Source: Ktedonosporobacter rubrisoli (GTDB lineage: Bacteria > Chloroflexota > Ktedonobacteria > Ktedonobacterales > Ktedonobacteraceae). Taken from it: a stretch of DNA of 64,000 nucleotides. The DNA is taken from assembly GCF_004208415.1 (NCBI RefSeq), contig NZ_CP035758.1, positions 4,898,001-4,962,000 on the forward strand, read 5' to 3'. Below the pieces are notes generated by a model, which searched no databases, was not told where the DNA came from, and saw only the letters and a program-made list of their open reading frames with translations. Position numbers and translations under genes: made by a program. This document shows positions 24,220 to 33,703 of the stretch, piece by piece (position 1 is the stretch's first letter; every line of letters begins with the position of its first letter).

Positions 24220-26697
24220 TCAAGGAGTAACTCCCAAATCTTCGCGAATAAACAGCCCCATATCATAAGAGCCAGTCGTGCTACCTATCGCCTTACGCTC
24301 CCACCACCATTGCCAGACATTCTTCACGGCCAGGCCCAGATCAAAGTGCGCCCCGGGCGGTGGCGTATCTCCATAACTCAGCCAGAGAAGTGGTCCCACA
24401 CCTCCCCAGGTCGGCTGGCCAACACACTTATTGGTCGCATCAGGAATACAAGGGGGAGGCTTATATCCCTCGTCCCACCAGGTACGCATATGGTATTGGT
24501 GTACCAGATAGCGCGGCTGAGACGTGTTACTAGCATATTTTGCCTCGAAATTAGCTAGATTATCACCGCCAGTAATAATCACTGGAATATTCTGGGCGAT
24601 GCTCGGGCAACCAGTGGGAAACTGGAAACATACGTGCTTATAGTCCCGCAAATACCAGGCAAAAGGCCACGTAGCATCATCTACTAGTCCGATAGGTATC
24701 TCGCGTTTGCCGCCGTAGAGCTTTTTATCAAGGGCATCTAATTTGGCCATGACAAGATTGACATCAGTGGTCGTCTGCACATAGACCATCATTTCATGGG
24801 GACCATCGGCGGCATGGACATAGTTGACTTCATACATGTTGTGCAGCGTCGGTAGCAGGAGCAGGATGGCCAGTACAAAGCTTGCAACCGCTATTCCTCT
24901 GGCCCGCAGACCTGGAGCAGAAAAAGCTCTTGCCACTGGCAGCTTTTCACTTAGAGCATTGCCGTCGAGCGCTGAGGAGGTGACTAGTTTTTGCTTTGTC
25001 CTCCAACCCTTGATCAACTCCAAAAGCGTACCAACCACAGGCTGCAGACCGATGGCTGCCAGCAGCATGAGAGGCATGGTCATGTGGATCATCAACCAGG
25101 GCATCTTCTCAGCCGCCCACGAATAGATGCACACATTGCCCACACACCAGTAGAGCACAAACAAACGAAATCGGCTCGGCTTGAGCACACAGCGCAGCAT
25201 TCCCACCAGTCCAAAGACTACCCCTACCTGCTCGTAGAGCGGGATGAGCAACAGATAATAGTACCAGGGCTGATCCCCGCGCGCTACCTGCTGCTGCTTC
25301 AACCAGTAGTACAACCCCTGCCAGATCCCATCGCCAATGCCTCCACGAATGTTGGTAAAAAGCACCGTAAATAAGAGCAGGAAGATCGCCCAGGCCGTCA
25401 GCAGCGCAAAGAACCAGTGCGTCCAGGGCAGATGCAGCAGCGTATCTAACACCGGCTGCTCCTCCCGCTTGACCCAACGCGCCAGCCGGCTCTGTCCCGG
25501 CAGTGGCATCCTCCCCAGCATCTCACGCAAGAGGATGCTAAGCACATAGCAACCAAGCACAATACCTACCCAGGGAACCAACCCCACCGTCACCGTCTTA
25601 AGCTGCTGGACTACCCCATCGGCTATCACCCCGGTGCGTGGATCATTGCTGTAGGCAGAAAGCTCCTTCATCCAGCCAAAGAAGACCTTGGCCACGATGG
25701 CCAGCACCACAAAGTAGAGTCCCAAGAGCAGCGGTCCCCAACTCCTTGGCTGCCACCGCCTCCCGCCTTCTCGCGGCTCTCCCACGGCTCCCCAGGCCCA
25801 CGGGCGGCGCACTCCCAGCTCCCAGACCAGCAAAGCCCCCACAAAGGAGCCAAAGATGGCCATCGTCAAAAACGTCGCTTCCTTGGTCGCATAGGAGAGC
25901 ATGAACCCGGCGGCCGCCAGCACCAACCAGCCCAGCTTGCGCTCACGAATATAGCGACCCGTGGCTACCACCAGCAGCAGGGTAAAGCAGGCCATGTAGA
26001 TATCTTCGCGGGCGAAGCGGGAAAAATAGACCATCGAGGGCGAGATCGCCAGCAGCAGGCAGGCTAACCACGCTCCCAGTTTGCCAAGATAATCGCGCAG
26101 AAAGTAGGGCAAGCCCACTATCACCGTCCCCAGCAGCGCTGCCGCAATGCGTACAGTCGTCGTATTGACTCCCTGATCCGGGGCACCCAGCAGTTGACTC
26201 AGTTTATAGACCAGGGCGATCGCATGAAACTGGAACGGGCCATGCAAGAGCGGATCATAATGATAGCACGAAGCGGTAGCACTGAAGCAAGCGGCCCAGT
26301 TTTCTAAATTATGCATGAGCTGTAGCGAGAAATACGCGTGCAAGCTCTCATCATGATGGAGAGGCTTATCACCCAACCCCCAAAAACGCAAGATAGCACC
26401 TAGAAGAAGCACTGCCAGGAAAGGTGTCCAGGCCAGGACTTGCTCCCTACTGGGCAGAGAAAAGCGCTTCCGCCTGCCAGGTTCAATCAGATCTTCCTCA
26501 ACAGGCGGCTCAACATCGTACCCATGATCTATCACCTCGTGATCTGCTGGCTCACCGGCCAGAACTGTTAGCTTTTGCACTAGATCGGGAGCTGTTTTGA
26601 ATGCCTCTTCTCTCTCTGTCTTTACCTCATCGCCAGACTGCATATGAGAAATCTGCGCAGGTACAGGTGGGTGCTGTCCCGTTTCATGACTCTTCAA
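24220..26697 (-). CDS. TIGR03663-type membrane glycosyltransferase, paralogue 2, 825 aa
   Basis: Same architecture as paralogue 1: cytoplasmic N-terminus of about 85 residues, D116-E117 in LHHDESLHAYF, HGP at 152-154, about eleven membrane segments, C-terminal extracytoplasmic domain. TTG 26697 is the start, with AGAGG five bases upstream. Residues matching the shared DNA block differ from paralogue 1 at only a couple of positions, while the N-terminus, a loop near residue 565-605 and parts of the C-terminus differ strongly. It begins 47 bases after the YYY gene and is surely co-transcribed with it. TIGR03663 and YYY proteins are known to co-occur. Confidence 0.88.
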   Translation of the reverse strand: MKSHETGQHPPVPAQISHMQSGDEVKTEREEAFKTAPDLVQKLTVLAGEPADHEVIDHGYDVEPPVEEDLIEPGRRKRFSLPSREQVLAWTPFLAVLLLGAILRFWGLGDKPLHHDESLHAYFSLQLMHNLENWAACFSATASCYHYDPLLHGPFQFHAIALVYKLSQLLGAPDQGVNTTTVRIAAALLGTVIVGLPYFLRDYLGKLGAWLACLLLAISPSMVYFSRFAREDIYMACFTLLLVVATGRYIRERKLGWLVLAAAGFMLSYATKEATFLTMAIFGSFVGALLVWELGVRRPWAWGAVGEPREGGRRWQPRSWGPLLLGLYFVVLAIVAKVFFGWMKELSAYSNDPRTGVIADGVVQQLKTVTVGLVPWVGIVLGCYVLSILLREMLGRMPLPGQSRLARWVKREEQPVLDTLLHLPWTHWFFALLTAWAIFLLLFTVLFTNIRGGIGDGIWQGLYYWLKQQQVARGDQPWYYYLLLIPLYEQVGVVFGLVGMLRCVLKPSRFRLFVLYWCVGNVCIYSWAAEKMPWLMIHMTMPLMLLAAIGLQPVVGTLLELIKGWRTKQKLVTSSALDGNALSEKLPVARAFSAPGLRARGIAVASFVLAILLLLPTLHNMYEVNYVHAADGPHEMMVYVQTTTDVNLVMAKLDALDKKLYGGKREIPIGLVDDATWPFAWYLRDYKHVCFQFPTGCPSIAQNIPVIITGGDNLANFEAKYASNTSQPRYLVHQYHMRTWWDEGYKPPPCIPDATNKCVGQPTWGGVGPLLWLSYGDTPPPGAHFDLGLAVKNVWQWWWERKAIGSTTGSYDMGLFIREDLGVTP
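25040..26256 (-). repeat. Direct repeat, copy 2 (paralogous block)
   Basis: Partner of 22405-23620, same orientation, 2635 bases away. Only scattered single-base differences were seen, for example at the Ala/Pro codon in GRMxLPGQ. Confidence 0.9.
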
Positions 26698-26743
26698 TGG
26701 AACCTCTCCTCTTTGCTTGGACTATCCTCTATTTTAGGCGCCG

Positions 26744-29131
26744 CTATTTAAGCTTATAGATTGTCACACCACCAGTATTATAGACAACCTGCATAAAGGC
26801 ATTAAAGCGGCGTAGATTGGCCGTAGGATACTTAGCATACTCTAGAGACCCAACATATAAATATTGGGCATGATAACGGGCCATAGTGGCTAAAACCATC
26901 TGGGGGTTCGGGCTGGTATAAATCAAATCCACATCACTCCCACGGCGATTAAATTCTGTAGAATTTGCAGTATCCCGATTAAACCAGTTGACACGCCACT
27001 GATACTCATGGCCTACCCACCCCATAATTGTCGGCAAGCCTGTAAAGGCAGAGATACGAGCATAATTCGTATAATCATCGCCAATCGCCTCTACGATAAC
27101 AGGATCACCCTGCACATGCTCATTAAGCCAGCGAATAGCAGCATAATCGCCTGGATTAGCCGGGTCAGTTGCTAGATAACTCAGTCCATCCAGGCTATTC
27201 GTACGCTGCAAGTAATATTCATGTGTCTTCTGATTGATACGAGCATAGCGCGCCTCCGGTGCTGACAAAGGATAAACAGCGCCTGCAAGCATTAACGCGA
27301 GCAAACCCATAGCCCAGAGCCCCTGCACTCCCCTCTGTAACCAGAGCTGAGCAGAAGAAGACACGCTGACAGGGCGAAAGCTATCAAGGATAAAAAAGAG
27401 GCCTGCCCCAGATGAGATAGATAGCAAGGCCCACGCCTGAAAATAAAACTTAAAGACGGTATTCATTCGCGGATAATTATTAGCAAAGACATCCTTCAGG
27501 AACACAACCTCGCAGGCAGCAATGAGAGCAAATGCCGCCCCTCCCAATAGTAAGGCAAAGGCATGAGAGCGATCGCCAATATTATAAATAAGTAGCACCG
27601 CACTGATTACAGCAATAGAGCCAGCCAGCACAAAAGTGGCGCCATTTGGCATGACTATAAGCAAAAGCAAGGCCAGGATAAGGAAAGCCACAGCACACCC
27701 GATACCAACCCTTAACCAGCGTTGCGGTACAGCGCCATTGCTTACATTCTTTCCCCAAAGCGAAGAGAATGCAAATAAAGGCTGCCTGACCACGCTGCCC
27801 ACCAACAAGGAAAGGAAGACAAAAGCAAAAAGTCCGTAGATCAATAATTCATCGTGTAGCGGAGAACGATCCGCTGCCGCTACCAGGCCGATACCTTGAG
27901 CCGGTGAAACAAAACTTAGATAAAAAGGGATATAGAGAAGAAACGAGAGCGCAACAAGGCTTGCTCCAGCCGCAAAGATGTCAAGCAACAAGGCAAAGCT
28001 AAAGCGCGCCTGATAAGTTATCCACTGCTGCAAAGCAATACATACCAGCGTCAGGCCCATATAAGTAGGATAATCCCAACCATTCATAGTAAAGAGTCCA
28101 CCCAGCACAAGCGCAGTACAGCCAATAGTTAAAGGCAGACGCCAGCCGCGCCCAAAGACAAACAATCCCTGGCCATCGCGCGCTAAAAATAGGTTAAAGG
28201 CCAGGCCTATGGCTAAAATCGTAAACGCTAAAGCCAGCACATGCGCATGAAAGCAAGAAAGCAGAAAACTAAACGCGGGAAATTCGTTAATCGTCTTATC
28301 AATAACCCGAGAAGGCACTACCCAATCGTAAAGCGCCCAGTCGCCGTGATTCTTCCACCATTGCTGTGTAGCCGCGAGATTGCCAAGAATGAGCCCCATC
28401 ATTACCGCCAGCAGCCCAAAGGGTATCGCCCGCCACAAAGACAGCAATATATCTTCTGGGCGCTCTTCTTGTAGATCGCTATTAGCCCGCTTGCGCAGGC
28501 GTAAATGCCGGGCCCAGCATACAACATTACAGGTGACCCCAAACAGATTGGTCGCAGTCAGGCCAAAGAAGATGCATATACCCGTATTAAAAGCGATCGA
28601 AGGTGATTGGCCCAATAGCTTGGCGAGAATCACTATCGTAAAATGAGCATAATAGTAATAATTGATCGAATAGCCAGCGAACCACATATCGCTAGGAGGT
28701 AAATGCGGGCTGCGCATAATCGCGGCAATAAAGCCCTCATCCATATACATCTCCCAGGAACGAATATCGGGTCCAAAGGAGCGCAGCCAGCCCAGCAAGA
28801 AGACCATTCCCAGAAATATGAGCTCAGTAACTATTATATATACGCCGTTGAGGCGGATCATTTTCATAATCGAGCGACGCAGGCGCACAAAGCCAACTAT
28901 ATTACAGGCCAATACAACAAGTACAGCTCCCATAATAGTTAGTCGACTGAAAGGCAAGAAACGCAACACCATTAAGGGAAACCAGACCATAAAGGCTACC
29001 ACAGCAACGGCAAGGGCTTTACTAAACGCCCATCCTCGATCCGGCAGATTATGGCAAACAGAGAATGTGAGCGGCAAACATATTAATCCTAATACTTCGA
29101 CAAGCGCCCACATTTGAAATAACTCGAACAT
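26744..29131 (-). CDS. Chlor_Arch_YYY (TIGR03662/DUF2298) membrane protein, 795 aa
   Basis: Very hydrophobic protein of the single-domain YYY class, known from Archaea and Chloroflexi, function unknown. The name motif reads NYYYYAHF at 157-164, preceded by YMDEGFIAAIMRSPHLPP. Other family blocks: INEFPAFSFL, HAHVLALAF, NGWDYPTYMGL, YPRMNTVFKFYFQAW, and a C-terminal IMGWVGHEYQWR. At least twelve membrane segments. AGAGAAGA lies close to the ATG. Lies between the GT-C/YYY fusion and paralogue 2 on the same strand. A role in a lipid-linked-sugar glycosyltransferase system is likely by association only. Confidence 0.9.
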   Translation of the reverse strand: MFELFQMWALVEVLGLICLPLTFSVCHNLPDRGWAFSKALAVAVVAFMVWFPLMVLRFLPFSRLTIMGAVLVVLACNIVGFVRLRRSIMKMIRLNGVYIIVTELIFLGMVFLLGWLRSFGPDIRSWEMYMDEGFIAAIMRSPHLPPSDMWFAGYSINYYYYAHFTIVILAKLLGQSPSIAFNTGICIFFGLTATNLFGVTCNVVCWARHLRLRKRANSDLQEERPEDILLSLWRAIPFGLLAVMMGLILGNLAATQQWWKNHGDWALYDWVVPSRVIDKTINEFPAFSFLLSCFHAHVLALAFTILAIGLAFNLFLARDGQGLFVFGRGWRLPLTIGCTALVLGGLFTMNGWDYPTYMGLTLVCIALQQWITYQARFSFALLLDIFAAGASLVALSFLLYIPFYLSFVSPAQGIGLVAAADRSPLHDELLIYGLFAFVFLSLLVGSVVRQPLFAFSSLWGKNVSNGAVPQRWLRVGIGCAVAFLILALLLLIVMPNGATFVLAGSIAVISAVLLIYNIGDRSHAFALLLGGAAFALIAACEVVFLKDVFANNYPRMNTVFKFYFQAWALLSISSGAGLFFILDSFRPVSVSSSAQLWLQRGVQGLWAMGLLALMLAGAVYPLSAPEARYARINQKTHEYYLQRTNSLDGLSYLATDPANPGDYAAIRWLNEHVQGDPVIVEAIGDDYTNYARISAFTGLPTIMGWVGHEYQWRVNWFNRDTANSTEFNRRGSDVDLIYTSPNPQMVLATMARYHAQYLYVGSLEYAKYPTANLRRFNAFMQVVYNTGGVTIYKLK

Positions 29132-29291
29132 AATTCTTCTCTAAATAGAAATTACTCTTTTGAATTACGCGCAGGGCATGCTAAAGGTTACCCTGGTAGG
29201 TACAAAGTAGTAACGTGTCTGTCACCCCATTAGTTCCCTTAACATAACCAGGAGATCCTATATTTTCGGAAGAGCCTTTTACTGCGGTTTT

Positions 29292-32200
29292 CTAGACTAC
29301 CTCATAGATAGTTACCCCAGTTGCCTGATAGGCAACACGCAAGCCGGCCATATGCTTAAACTTGTCTAAGCCTTGCCGAGCTGCCCCATAGGTCTGCGCC
29401 TCAAAGGGGCCTACATAGACATAACGCACATGATAAAAATGCAGCAATGCGCTAGCCTGAGCGGCATCGGGCGTAGAATAGATAATATCAACATCGGTCA
29501 TACGGCTATTGACCTGATCCACGTAGCGCTGTTCCTGTTCATGATCCGCCCAGCCAAGCACATCGGGTAAACCAGTAAAGACTGAGACCCGTCCAAACCA
29601 TTTATATGATAATCCGGGAGGTGCCGCAGCTTCTAATATTACAGGCGAGCCAGCAACATGCGTATTAAGCCATTGAATGGCTCCGGCATCAGCCGGATAC
29701 CAGGAACGCACAAAGGCAAAACCATCAAGCGTGGGCGTATAGTTCGCGCTTACAGCTGGTCGCTGTGTTAGCGCCCAGAGCTCATGGTCAGAGATGCGAG
29801 CAGTAGTTCCCTCTATAAGAAAAACAGAGCAGCAGACAATTAAGGCAGCAAGTCCAGTAGACCAAAAACGTCGGCCAAAACCACTGAGCCAATGCCATAT
29901 ATGCTGCAGAGCCAGAGCGCCTCCTAGAGCCAGACAGAGCCAGGCCTGGATAGAGAACTTAAATACGGTATTCATGCGCTCGTTGTCACCACTCATGAAG
30001 TCACGAATATAGACAATCTCTATACCCAGGCATATACCTACACCCATTATCAACAACAAATATGTATAGAGAGTTTTTTGCTCAAGGAATATAACTTTGT
30101 CTGTTACCTGCTGGCCGATACTCGAAGTCTGCTCCAACGCAGATAAATTTTTCAACCAGACCTTTACCTTCTGCGCAAATAAAAGCCAGCCTGCCAGGAG
30201 CAAGACAGCCAGAAAGAGCTTCAACCCCAGCACTAATACTACGCCCAGGATTGCCACACAGATCAATGTATATACTATAGCATATAAGCTGCTATTCATC
30301 TGGCTATAGGAAAAGCGCAAACTTAAGCGAGGTCCAATCCAGCGCCGGTACAGTTCGAGCAGAAAGAAGCTTGCAGCCAGGAATATCCATAAGCCAAAGA
30401 TGGTCATAAATGCTCCCTGGGTCGTACCTTGCGTCACCAGCCCTAAGCCATAGACATAGAGTTGTTGATACCACATATAGAAGGGCAAATAAAAGAGGTA
30501 ACCAAGAGCATATATGCCTGCCAGCGTCAACAACAGCGCAAGAGCAGCGCGCCAGAAACTGCGCATCTGCCAGATCCCCGGTAAAAATCGGATAGCCATA
30601 GCAGCAGCCAATAACAAAGCATAGACAGGCATATCCCAGGTATTCACGCATGCAATCGTGCCGAAGACAAAAGCAGCGCACGCATACAGCCCCCATGCTC
30701 GCCTTGAAAATCTCCCATCGCTAACAAGCTGTCCTCCTCCAGACGGAAAGAGCAGCGCGGCTATAATCCCCAACATGAAGACAGCAATAGGCATATCCAT
30801 GACATGGGGATGTAAGTCAGCAAAGAGAAAGCTCCAGAAAGGGAACTCGTTAATCGTAAAGGGAATAATACGACTGCTTTGCCAGTAGTTAAACGCTGGC
30901 GGCTGTATATGCACAAGCAAGGCTAGCAGTTGCCCTTTCAGCTGAATAAAGCCGTCAAAATTTCCGATCAAAGCCGCAAAATAGCCTCCCAGCAAGGCAA
31001 TAGGCAAACTTCGCGCGAAAACATATACAATCACTACAGCTTCACTAAAGGTCAAAGCAAAAAGCGTCGGAATAGCCAGATTAAAGGCAGTAGTTGGTGC
31101 TATGCCAGTGAGCTTGATTAGCGCCCCAACAATGACATAGCCATAGTAATAATAATTAATATAGCCACCAGCAAACCAGGGATCGAGCGGCGGCATATAA
31201 GGGCTGCGCAGCACGGCAGTGAGAAATGCCACTTCCATTGGCTTTTCTCCGCCAATATACGGATTCCACAAATCTGGATTGAGGGCGCGAATGCCGACAA
31301 AAGCAATATAAGCCAGACTAAAGAGCAATTCACACAAGAGTAGTTTGCGCCAATGCTGACGCAAGAAGTCGAGCATTGCTTGCCGTTGATGGAAAAAAGC
31401 CAGACCACCAGCCAGAGCCAGCACAGCCGCCACCAGCCAGAGCGAGAGCTGGCTGAAGGGTAAGATATGCATAGATGCCAGCAGCCAGGCCAGGTAAGCC
31501 AGCAACAGAGCCCCTAGCAACTTGCTAAAAATATAGCCCCGATCCCCAAAGACATGAAATAGCCAGAAAGCCAGCGGATACAGGAACCAGCCGAGCAGCA
31601 ATAGAGCCAGCCACCAGAAGACCGCCGGGAACATATTGCTGATACTTCCTACAGGAAATTGCTCATTGAGCGGCGGCAACGATTGATACTGCTCTATTTG
31701 TTGTGCATTGAAGAGGAGGGATTTCTGAGTTGGTAAAAGCTGCGCTCCTGGCGCCGGCAATTGCACCCCTTGCATTAACTTTTGCAGGAGTTGCTCAGTT
31801 GTATAGGGATAGGGATTCTCGCGCACAAAAATCCTGGCGGTCGGATGATCAAAGACAGAATAGCTCTCATCGGCATCACTATCATCAAGCGTTATGCCAA
31901 GCAGATTCGGATGATTCTCAAACTGCGCAGCAAGATGAAAGCCAAGCTGGCCGCTAAAGAGGAGCTGATAGTAGCGGATAGTCAAAGGGTAGCGAGAGGG
32001 CAGGCGCGGAATCGACTTATCAAGCCGATCAGTAGGCATAGTGATTGCCCTGGCGGTTGTGAGCATACTGGCAAGCTGACGTGCCTTTTCTTCGGTATCG
32101 TCTCCATAGAGATTCAGGCCCGTTTGTGGCTGGCCGTTTGCATCATTATAAGTAGCCTGGACATAGCGCATAGGGCTGTCACTTCCAATAGAGACAGGAA

Positions 32201-33557
32201 GAGGATCATCCCACTGCTCATAGGTCAGAACGGTTCCGGGAGCCAGATGGCTGTATATCCAACGCGAGGCCTGAATACGTGTATTGGGTTGGCTATAGAC
32301 ATTGAGCAAGGCCAATCCCTGGAAGATAGTCCCTGCCAGCACAAGAAATAGAGCGCCCATACGTACCACCGGCAACAATTTCTTCAAGGCGATATGCTTT
32401 CCTTGCTCTATTTTCAGGCTGTGACTCGCAAAAGCCACCAGCGCAGCCGCCGCTATCAGCGTTACTAGAGGATAGACAGGCAGCATATAACGCATGAATT
32501 TGACGTAAAACCCACCCACAATCAAGCTATAGACGAGAATCCAGGAGAGTATTACCAGCCAGCTACCAGCCCTATTCTTCCAGAGGAGCCAGAGGAGCCA
32601 GAGCAAGCCAGCAAAAGCGGCTACACCCAATGCCAGGCCAAGGCCCCAAAGGAGCATGTTCCGAGCCTCGTAAACATAGGGCGTAGTACCGGCAAACTGC
32701 CGTACATAAGGCAGGTCAAGGGTCCCACGCGCCAGACTTCCTTGCTCACTCACCTGCGAAATAAAATTCTGCCAGTCAAGCAAGGCATAGGGCTGGGCCA
32801 CAAAAAATACCACAAGACAAACAAGGGCGGCAAATAAGAAATCCACCAGGGCAAGCCATAGGTCTCGCTCGCGATACCAGCGTAGGAGTACAGCTACCAA
32901 AAGTGGCACAGCTAAAGGTGCGGCACTAACTTTAGTAGCAAGGGCAAGCCCATAACTCGCTCCCGCGATAAGGGACCAGAGGAGGGGTTTTTCTGTATCG
33001 ATCAGCACAACGCAGGCAAGAAGCATCAGCACAACAAAAAACAGCAGTACCGTATCTACTGTATAAAAATGGGCTTGTTGTATTTGAAAAGGGGTAAAAG
33101 CCACCAGCGCAGCCGCCAATAAGGCTACACCCCAGGCGTGCACACGCTTTGAGCGCCCGTTCCTGGCTGTCAGGAGAAAGCCAAGCCAGCCGGTAAGTAA
33201 AATTGTTCCGCTATCAAAGAGCGCAGAGAGCGCCCGGCCAACGAGTGTCAGGCCCGCCAGGGAATTGAGGGAAGGCACAAAACGGATCAGGATATTGCCA
33301 ATGATAGCCAGGAGGTAAAGCGGGAACGAGCCGTAGGCGAAGAAGTGGGGATTGAGTGGTGAATGCGCCGCATCAAAGAACTGAGCCGGGTTGGTGGGCC
33401 AGGACAACGCTGTCACGTGAAACAGGATCTGACGCTCATCTGGATGGAAACTATTCCCCTGGTCCCAGTCTAACCCATATAAGCGCAAAGCCAGGCCAAA
33501 TAAGACTAATCCCCCCAAAGCCAACGGTTTCCAACGAACTACAAGCTTCCTGGGCAT
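29292..33557 (-). CDS. GT-C glycosyltransferase fused to Chlor_Arch_YYY domain, 1421 aa
   Basis: Two membrane modules in one chain. Residues 1 to about 640 resemble ArnT/PMT-like GT-C transferases: DE at 40-41 in FHPDERQ after the first membrane segment, about ten membrane helices, then a soluble domain (residues about 410-610). From about 640 to the end is a full YYY domain: YINYYYYGYV near 800, TINEFPFWSFLFADLHPHV, NTWDMPVYALLL, NERMNTVFKFSIQAW and DVLGWADHEQEQR. This matches the second published YYY class (extra N-terminal region), but with one YYY copy and no TPR repeats. First gene behind the promoter at 33641-33669. Confidence 0.9.
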   Translation of the reverse strand: MPRKLVVRWKPLALGGLVLFGLALRLYGLDWDQGNSFHPDERQILFHVTALSWPTNPAQFFDAAHSPLNPHFFAYGSFPLYLLAIIGNILIRFVPSLNSLAGLTLVGRALSALFDSGTILLTGWLGFLLTARNGRSKRVHAWGVALLAAALVAFTPFQIQQAHFYTVDTVLLFFVVLMLLACVVLIDTEKPLLWSLIAGASYGLALATKVSAAPLAVPLLVAVLLRWYRERDLWLALVDFLFAALVCLVVFFVAQPYALLDWQNFISQVSEQGSLARGTLDLPYVRQFAGTTPYVYEARNMLLWGLGLALGVAAFAGLLWLLWLLWKNRAGSWLVILSWILVYSLIVGGFYVKFMRYMLPVYPLVTLIAAAALVAFASHSLKIEQGKHIALKKLLPVVRMGALFLVLAGTIFQGLALLNVYSQPNTRIQASRWIYSHLAPGTVLTYEQWDDPLPVSIGSDSPMRYVQATYNDANGQPQTGLNLYGDDTEEKARQLASMLTTARAITMPTDRLDKSIPRLPSRYPLTIRYYQLLFSGQLGFHLAAQFENHPNLLGITLDDSDADESYSVFDHPTARIFVRENPYPYTTEQLLQKLMQGVQLPAPGAQLLPTQKSLLFNAQQIEQYQSLPPLNEQFPVGSISNMFPAVFWWLALLLLGWFLYPLAFWLFHVFGDRGYIFSKLLGALLLAYLAWLLASMHILPFSQLSLWLVAAVLALAGGLAFFHQRQAMLDFLRQHWRKLLLCELLFSLAYIAFVGIRALNPDLWNPYIGGEKPMEVAFLTAVLRSPYMPPLDPWFAGGYINYYYYGYVIVGALIKLTGIAPTTAFNLAIPTLFALTFSEAVVIVYVFARSLPIALLGGYFAALIGNFDGFIQLKGQLLALLVHIQPPAFNYWQSSRIIPFTINEFPFWSFLFADLHPHVMDMPIAVFMLGIIAALLFPSGGGQLVSDGRFSRRAWGLYACAAFVFGTIACVNTWDMPVYALLLAAAMAIRFLPGIWQMRSFWRAALALLLTLAGIYALGYLFYLPFYMWYQQLYVYGLGLVTQGTTQGAFMTIFGLWIFLAASFFLLELYRRWIGPRLSLRFSYSQMNSSLYAIVYTLICVAILGVVLVLGLKLFLAVLLLAGWLLFAQKVKVWLKNLSALEQTSSIGQQVTDKVIFLEQKTLYTYLLLIMGVGICLGIEIVYIRDFMSGDNERMNTVFKFSIQAWLCLALGGALALQHIWHWLSGFGRRFWSTGLAALIVCCSVFLIEGTTARISDHELWALTQRPAVSANYTPTLDGFAFVRSWYPADAGAIQWLNTHVAGSPVILEAAAPPGLSYKWFGRVSVFTGLPDVLGWADHEQEQRYVDQVNSRMTDVDIIYSTPDAAQASALLHFYHVRYVYVGPFEAQTYGAARQGLDKFKHMAGLRVAYQATGVTIYEVV

Positions 33558-33640
33558 CCTTTACTTCCTATCTAGAAGAGGCATAGAGGCGCACCGACCA
33601 CCGTAATTACTCTCTGCGTATCTCCAAGCAATTCTTTTCT

Positions 33641-33669
33641 AGTATAGAAACAATAAAGTGATGGGTCAA
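33641..33669 (-). promoter_or_regulatory. Promoter of the GT-C/YYY operon
   Basis: Minus strand TTGACC (33664-33669), 17-base spacer, TATACT (33641-33646), 84 bases before the first ATG. Confidence 0.75.
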
Positions 33670-33703
33670 GAGGCAATAGGAGATTAGATTACAGGTGTTT
33701 TGC

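Noticed and set aside
22405..26256. Possible composite transposon flanked by 1.2 kb direct repeats
   Set aside because: The repeats lie inside two homologous genes and encode no transposase; paralogue conversion explains them better.
31782..32351. 189-codon ORF antisense to the 1421-residue gene
   Set aside because: Shadow of a long real gene with no ribosome site.
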